DNA of 51,789 nucleotides, taken from positions 7,301 through 59,089 of the forward strand of contig KN888268.1 in the NCBI GenBank assembly GCA_000934455.1, written 5' to 3'. The DNA is from Apostichopus parvimensis. Taxonomy: Eukaryota > Echinodermata > Holothuroidea > Aspidochirotida > Stichopodidae. The translations under genes and the position numbers were made by a program. Of the stretch, positions 47,664 to 51,789 are shown piece by piece. How positions within the stretch are numbered: the stretch's first letter is position 1; the number at the start of each line of letters is the position of its first letter. The notes beneath the pieces are model-generated. The model worked only from the letters and a program-made list of their open reading frames with translations, was not told the DNA's origin and did no database searches.

Positions 47664-47710
47664 CTCTGACCAGGAAGTGGTTGTGGAACATAAGAACTCC
47701 CTGCTCTGAC
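47664..47710. mobile_element. Tiny palindromic insertion (33 bp) with 7-bp duplication CTCTGAC
   Basis: The element at 47,671-47,703 begins CAGGAAGTGGTTGT and ends AAGAACTCCCTG. CTCTGAC lies at 47,664-47,670 and 47,704-47,710. The arms are less perfect than in the other copies. Confidence 0.82.
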
Positions 47711-47820
47711 ATCCAAACCAAAAACAAAACAGATCTTGTTTGATATCATATCGAGAAAAAAAAGAAATTTCCTGTTGCTTTTCGACACTTTTACACTTGG
47801 GCGAACATGATATCGACTAT

Positions 47821-47858
47821 GTTGTATCTGTTTTAACTTTTTACCTCCATGGTTGTAT
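47821..47858. mobile_element. One-armed tiny insertion (24 bp) with 7-bp duplication GTTGTAT
   Basis: The element at 47,828-47,851 is CTGTTTTAAC then TTTTTACCTCCATG, the same right arm as the copy at 28,528, but the left arm is absent. GTTGTAT flanks both sides exactly. Confidence 0.78.
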
Positions 47859-48527
47859 GGAGTATGCCACATTAAGCATTTTGATGCGGGTAAAGGTGGC
47901 GAGGGGTCGGGTGGGGAGGGATTGATTGGTAACCATTTTTGATATGTGTTACATGAATGTAAATCAAGACATGCCAGAATGTATACGCAAACTGCATTTT
48001 ATGATTCACCAAAAGTAACTTCTAATTAGCACCACTTTCAAGATAGTCGGAGCAAGATTCTGTGTCTGCAAACTTAAGTGAATGTGTCGTGTATATCGGA
48101 TTTCAAATTCAAATCAATGCTAGACGCCAGCTTACAAAAAAAAAAAGATTTGCAAAAGAAATCATAGGAAAGAGAAAGAAGGAAATTGCCCTAGGTTTGT
48201 ATAGGCCATGTGTTTCAGTGTCTTCGCTTAGAGGAACGATTACCTTCGAGATATGTGAGTAATTCGTCTGTAGGGAACAGCAGAACTAATTTCAACATTC
48301 AAATCGATATTTGGAGCTCCGTACTTTTATCTCTCGGCAAAAGAATTATCCATAAATTATATTTATGTGAGAATTCACTACAAGAATTGTGTGTATGAAT
48401 TTCAATTAAGTGTCTGTTATTGTGGGCAGAGATCCGCACAAAAATAGGCCACACAATAATATGCGTGTGATTGCGTGAATATCATGAAACATTATATGGT
48501 TCAGCTTTCAACTGTAAAGGATCAATC

Positions 48528-48569
48528 ATTCAACCAGGGAGTTGTTACATGAAAGCTCCCTGATTCAAC
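48528..48569. mobile_element. Tiny palindromic insertion (28 bp) with 7-bp duplication ATTCAAC
   Basis: The element at 48,535-48,562 runs CAGGGAGTTGTTACATGAAA then GCTCCCTG. ATTCAAC is at 48,528-48,534 and 48,563-48,569. Confidence 0.88.
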
Positions 48570-48801
48570 ACTGGTTGTAATATTGACACTTTGACAGACT
48601 GACTGACAGTGAGACACATTGTCGCTTCGATGCCTCTTTATCAGTTTTGACAGTTTCGGACCAATTAACACACTAATTGTTTAATAATTATTATCTTTGT
48701 ATACACTCAGACGAAAAGGACGTTACATAACTGAAACAGATTTCGGGATTTATTAACTAATTTCGAATGACACGACATTTTTCCGTGTAGGAGTGTTAGG
48801 A

Positions 48802-49044
48802 ATGTTAGCACAGTGGTTAACGCCGGTGCCTTCCAATTATAAGGTCCCCAGTTCGTGTCATTCCAAGATTAATATATGTCGTCTAGTTACAGAGTTGTTG
48901 ACAATTGACAATTCATAATCATGGACGTTAAATATGAATCTAAGGGACTGACTTCGGTCAGCTTGCGACTTTGATAAGCCAATGATGGCTTCTTCGCGAG
49001 TTCCTGCTTACAGGAGGGTCTATAATACATACACATACATACAT
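48802..49044 (+). mobile_element. tRNA-derived SINE, copy 4
   Basis: Same family as 5,744, 12,700 and 14,758. The head is TTAGCACAGTGGTTAACGCC, with a degenerate B box (AGTTCGTGTCA). The body carries GACTGACTTCGGTCAG, and the tail is ACATACACATACATACAT. It is more diverged than the CHFR-intron copies. Confidence 0.87.
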
Positions 49045-49709
49045 TTCCGAATTTCTATAAAAGTCTAATGACGTTCAACATTCTGTATGGTGTCTTGTAG
49101 AATGACACTTTCTTCTGTTAACCAATTCCCCAACATGAGCAGTGTAATAACAGACTGTATATTGTCTCACCTGATAGTAATAACCCATATTTAGCAATAT
49201 TACTCGACAGTGAAACCAAGAATAGGTTCCTCTATGAAACCTATCGAGGTAGGCCTATATATTTCTTCAAGCGTTCCATGAAACTGAGTCAAAATTTATT
49301 CTAGAAAATCTTTGAGTCAATTTGAACCCTCTTTGCCTATAATTAAAATGGAGACAAAGACCAGTAAAAAGAAACAAAATAGTGCATGCGTGTGTCAAAT
49401 GTATTCTTCCACGCGTTCACATCCGTCGATTTGCCAAAGTTACGACATCACGGTCTAGAAACCGTACACGTTGAGTAACATCTGATTTGACATGCAAGTG
49501 TAAGTTAATAACATAACGTTCGTTATCAGATCCATGTATACCTTCCGGCTCCCGTGAATATTTATTGACTTGTGTGAAGGTGGTCCAATCCATTATCTTG
49601 TTACATTCTTATCTTAAAGTAACAGTCCGATGGAAGATAATGTTACAACTCATCGGGCTGCTATGTCAACAACGTATGGCCAATATAAATGCCTTGCCAA
49701 AACTGAAGG

Positions 49710-49750
49710 CGTTTATCAGGGAGTCGTTATGGAAAACTCCCTGCTTTTAT
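49710..49750. mobile_element. Tiny palindromic insertion (27 bp) with near-perfect 7-bp duplication
   Basis: The element at 49,717-49,743 runs CAGGGAGTCGTTATGG...AACTCCCTG. The flanks are CGTTTAT and CTTTTAT, six of seven matching. Confidence 0.78.
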
Positions 49751-49771
49751 ACTCCTTTTTTTTGCTCTAAA

Positions 49772-49824
49772 GTTAGAGCAGGGAGGTGTAATGGTTGTTA
49801 TCCATTACAACTCCCTGGTTAGAG
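49772..49824. mobile_element. Tiny palindromic insertion (39 bp) with 7-bp duplication GTTAGAG
   Basis: The element at 49,779-49,817 runs CAGGGAGGTGTAATGG, a short loop, CCATTACAACTCCCTG. GTTAGAG is at 49,772-49,778 and 49,818-49,824. It lies only 35 bp from the previous copy and has the longest arms. Confidence 0.9.
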
Positions 49825-49825
49825 G

Positions 49826-49925
49826 GTCATGACGTTTCGAAAATCGATCCAACCAGGATCTTCAGAGGCTCACTCGGTGTGGCTTTGCACAGGCTCTATG
49901 CAGCAGTAAGCAGTTTGCTGTTTTC
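49826..49925. repeat. GATC-core interspersed repeat, copy 3 (rearranged)
   Basis: The first half is the inverted form of the 8,276 head (minus strand CCTCTGAAGATCCTGG, GGATCG, CGAAACGTCATG). The second half (CACAGGCTCT...TAAGCAGTTTGCT) is in direct order. It directly follows a tiny palindromic insertion. Confidence 0.55.
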
Positions 49926-49967
49926 GATGCCTTGCTGGAAGCAAAGGAACCTATACGCAGTCAGGTT

Positions 49968-50036
49968 GGTGGTGGGTGGGTGTGTGTGCGTGTGTGCGTC
50001 ATGTGCGTGTCTGTGTGGGGCATGTGTGTGCGGTCT
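49968..50036. repeat. GT-rich low-complexity tract
   Basis: Imperfect GTGTGTGC/GTGGGT repeats. Confidence 0.85.
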
Positions 50037-50039
50037 GTG

Positions 50040-51789
50040 ACGCTTGGGTCCGCGATAACTCAACAACGGATTGATGGATATTTGTCATTCTTACTGTGTA
50101 GATATGTATTATAGTGAGAAGGTGTGCCCTTTTGTTTTTGGAGCGGACTTAATGAATATTTATGAGTTTAGGGGTCAAACGTAAAAATCTTAACATAACT
50201 TCTTACTAACTTAAGTTGGATTGTAAACAAACTTGGTAAACAGTTGTTGGTTAATAGCTTGTACATGTAGGCCCAAACTTTATGGGGATAACCGCCCCCC
50301 CCCCCCAAAAAAAAAAAAATTAATTGCCCATTTTGGGGTTGAAGGTTTGGAGACAAATATATTTTTGAGCCAGTTTGTTTGGGCCAAATATTTGTGGGAC
50401 CACTTCCAGTAGGCGCAAATTTTATCGGGCTCAATGTTTTGGGAGGGGCCAAAATTTTAAAATTCCAGTAACTCCACAACCTTAAATCGGATTGTATCCA
50501 AAACTTGAAATACAGTTTGTATAGTTCTATAGAGTTTCTACATATAGCTATTCTGGTGTTCGATATATTCAGCTTTAAATTATGCTTAATCTCTAGATTG
50601 CTTAAACTGATTATTACGTCGGTTCCTCAGTGCAGGTTTTAATGATAATTTTAATCCGTTGTTTTATAAATTCTAATAACTCAAACCAAAACTTGTTTCC
50701 TTACTTCGTATAAATATCAGACTATACTTGATAACATCATTTTTTACGTAACAACTTTGAAATGCATTGCAAAACATGTTACTAAGGACACAAACGTCTC
50801 ACTCTTTCTTATTGCGTGTTTTTTTTTTTGCATATGCATATAGGTACACAGTTAATGGTCTCCAAGTAAGAACAAATTATCCAACCCCTTCCATGTTTGA
50901 GCATCAGATGGTTAAAGGCTCATTTCTCACAAATTAAAAGTGATATGGATATAAAACCTGGACTGTTAGTAGTGTTGCTTTGACGGCCTGCCACATCACA
51001 TCAAACTGTATGGTTCATCATGGCATTTACGCTTGTCTGGTTTTCATTTTACGGTTACAGTTGAGCTCACACATCATAATGTTAAGGTTCTAACTTTGTT
51101 TGCTGACACGAGATCTCATTACCTATATGTGCGGTATCGTTGATGTAATATTTACAAGGAAAAGTAAACTGTCTCGCATCAATTCCATTCAAGTAGAACA
51201 GTATATTAATTCTTGCTACTATATGTACCTTATATGTACATTCCACTCTCGTGGAACCAAATGGCCTATACAGTACATTCCGTGGAAGCACACAGAGAGG
51301 TGTAATATCCGCTTCTCATAAGTTCGGCTTATTTGGTGACCTGTTTATGAGTATGGACTTTTTTTGTTAGCTTACTCTTGGAATAATAAAATATTTCACT
51401 GTTAAACACACCGTGTAACACAATGGCTTTATGTCATAATTGTAGAGTTCGTTTATAATCTAGAGTTCATTTTATTTCTATTGTGTGAATAGACTCATCA
51501 TAATATTTATTATAATAATAACAACATGAAAAAAATGCCTGGACGACGACATTTTGAGAATGGAATGTAATTTATTAATAATTCTCTTGTGCACTTTCAT
51601 TTGGTTACCAAAAAAAAAATCACTTACGCAGGCACTATTTCTTTGCGACTTTTCAAATGGCATTACTTTATTCATATAAAGTAAAAAGTAAAAGAGGGTC
51701 AAAACCATTTTGAAAAGCTAGCAAGCAGTTCGACCTGATACTAAATCTTGAATATAGAGTCAGGACCATTGGGAAAGCTACCAAGCACT
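50040..51789. other. No gene seen
   Basis: A C-run followed by an A-run (about 50,293-50,320) and T-rich tracts. No reading frame with a domain or convincing splice borders. Confidence 0.45.

Noticed and set aside
47531-47872. 113-codon minus-strand frame with good-looking borders (exon-like, 47,570-47,705)
   Set aside because: It runs through a tiny palindromic insertion and its target duplication. The apparent acceptor is made by the duplication itself, so a coding origin is unlikely.
49839-49900. True hammerhead ribozyme
   Set aside because: The would-be stem II overlaps the CTGAAGA box, and here extra bases sit between the boxes. It is kept only as a question in the findings.

Overview
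The window is animal nuclear DNA: AT-rich, with spliced genes in short phased exons, long introns and many small transposable elements. I see no bacterial, viral or organellar genes. A complete CHFR gene (lost from several invertebrate lineages), a tRNA-derived SINE family and hAT-type miniature elements fit a marine invertebrate, possibly an echinoderm. The species call is weak inference.

Layout. (1) 1-3,910, plus strand: the last exons of a long coiled-coil gene, ending at a stop codon at 3,680-3,682 and followed by three AATAAA signals. The 5' part lies outside the window. CHFR neighbours GOLGA3 in the human genome, so golgin-A3 is a candidate, but I could not confirm it. (2) 3,910-7,430: intergenic, with a 91-bp duplication and a SINE. 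(3) 7,435-22,290, minus strand: CHFR, the FHA-RING-PBZ ubiquitin ligase of the mitotic-stress (antephase) checkpoint. I traced 18 coding exons with matching splice phases, giving 625 codons, plus a candidate last exon, a candidate non-coding first exon and an ETS-type promoter motif. The two genes converge tail to tail. (4) 22,450-51,789: no gene I can name. This part holds mobile elements, minisatellites and satellite-like repeats, one 792-bp assembly gap (36,719-37,510), and two weak unidentified exon candidates near 31 kb on the minus strand.

Mobile DNA. Four elements of 285-586 bp carry exact 8-bp target duplications typical of hAT, and one of them contains a further related copy. A Tc1/mariner-like hairpin MITE sits in a CHFR intron. 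Four copies of one tRNA-derived SINE and one copy of another, tRNA-Ser/Leu-like, are present. The second SINE lies inside a 713-bp element with long inverted ends.

The most interesting result is a family of seven tiny palindromic insertions (24-39 bp, ends CANGGAG...CTCCNTG or close variants). Six are flanked by perfect 7-bp direct repeats and one by a 6-of-7 match. All lie between 28.5 and 49.8 kb. I do not know a described element of this size with this target-site length.
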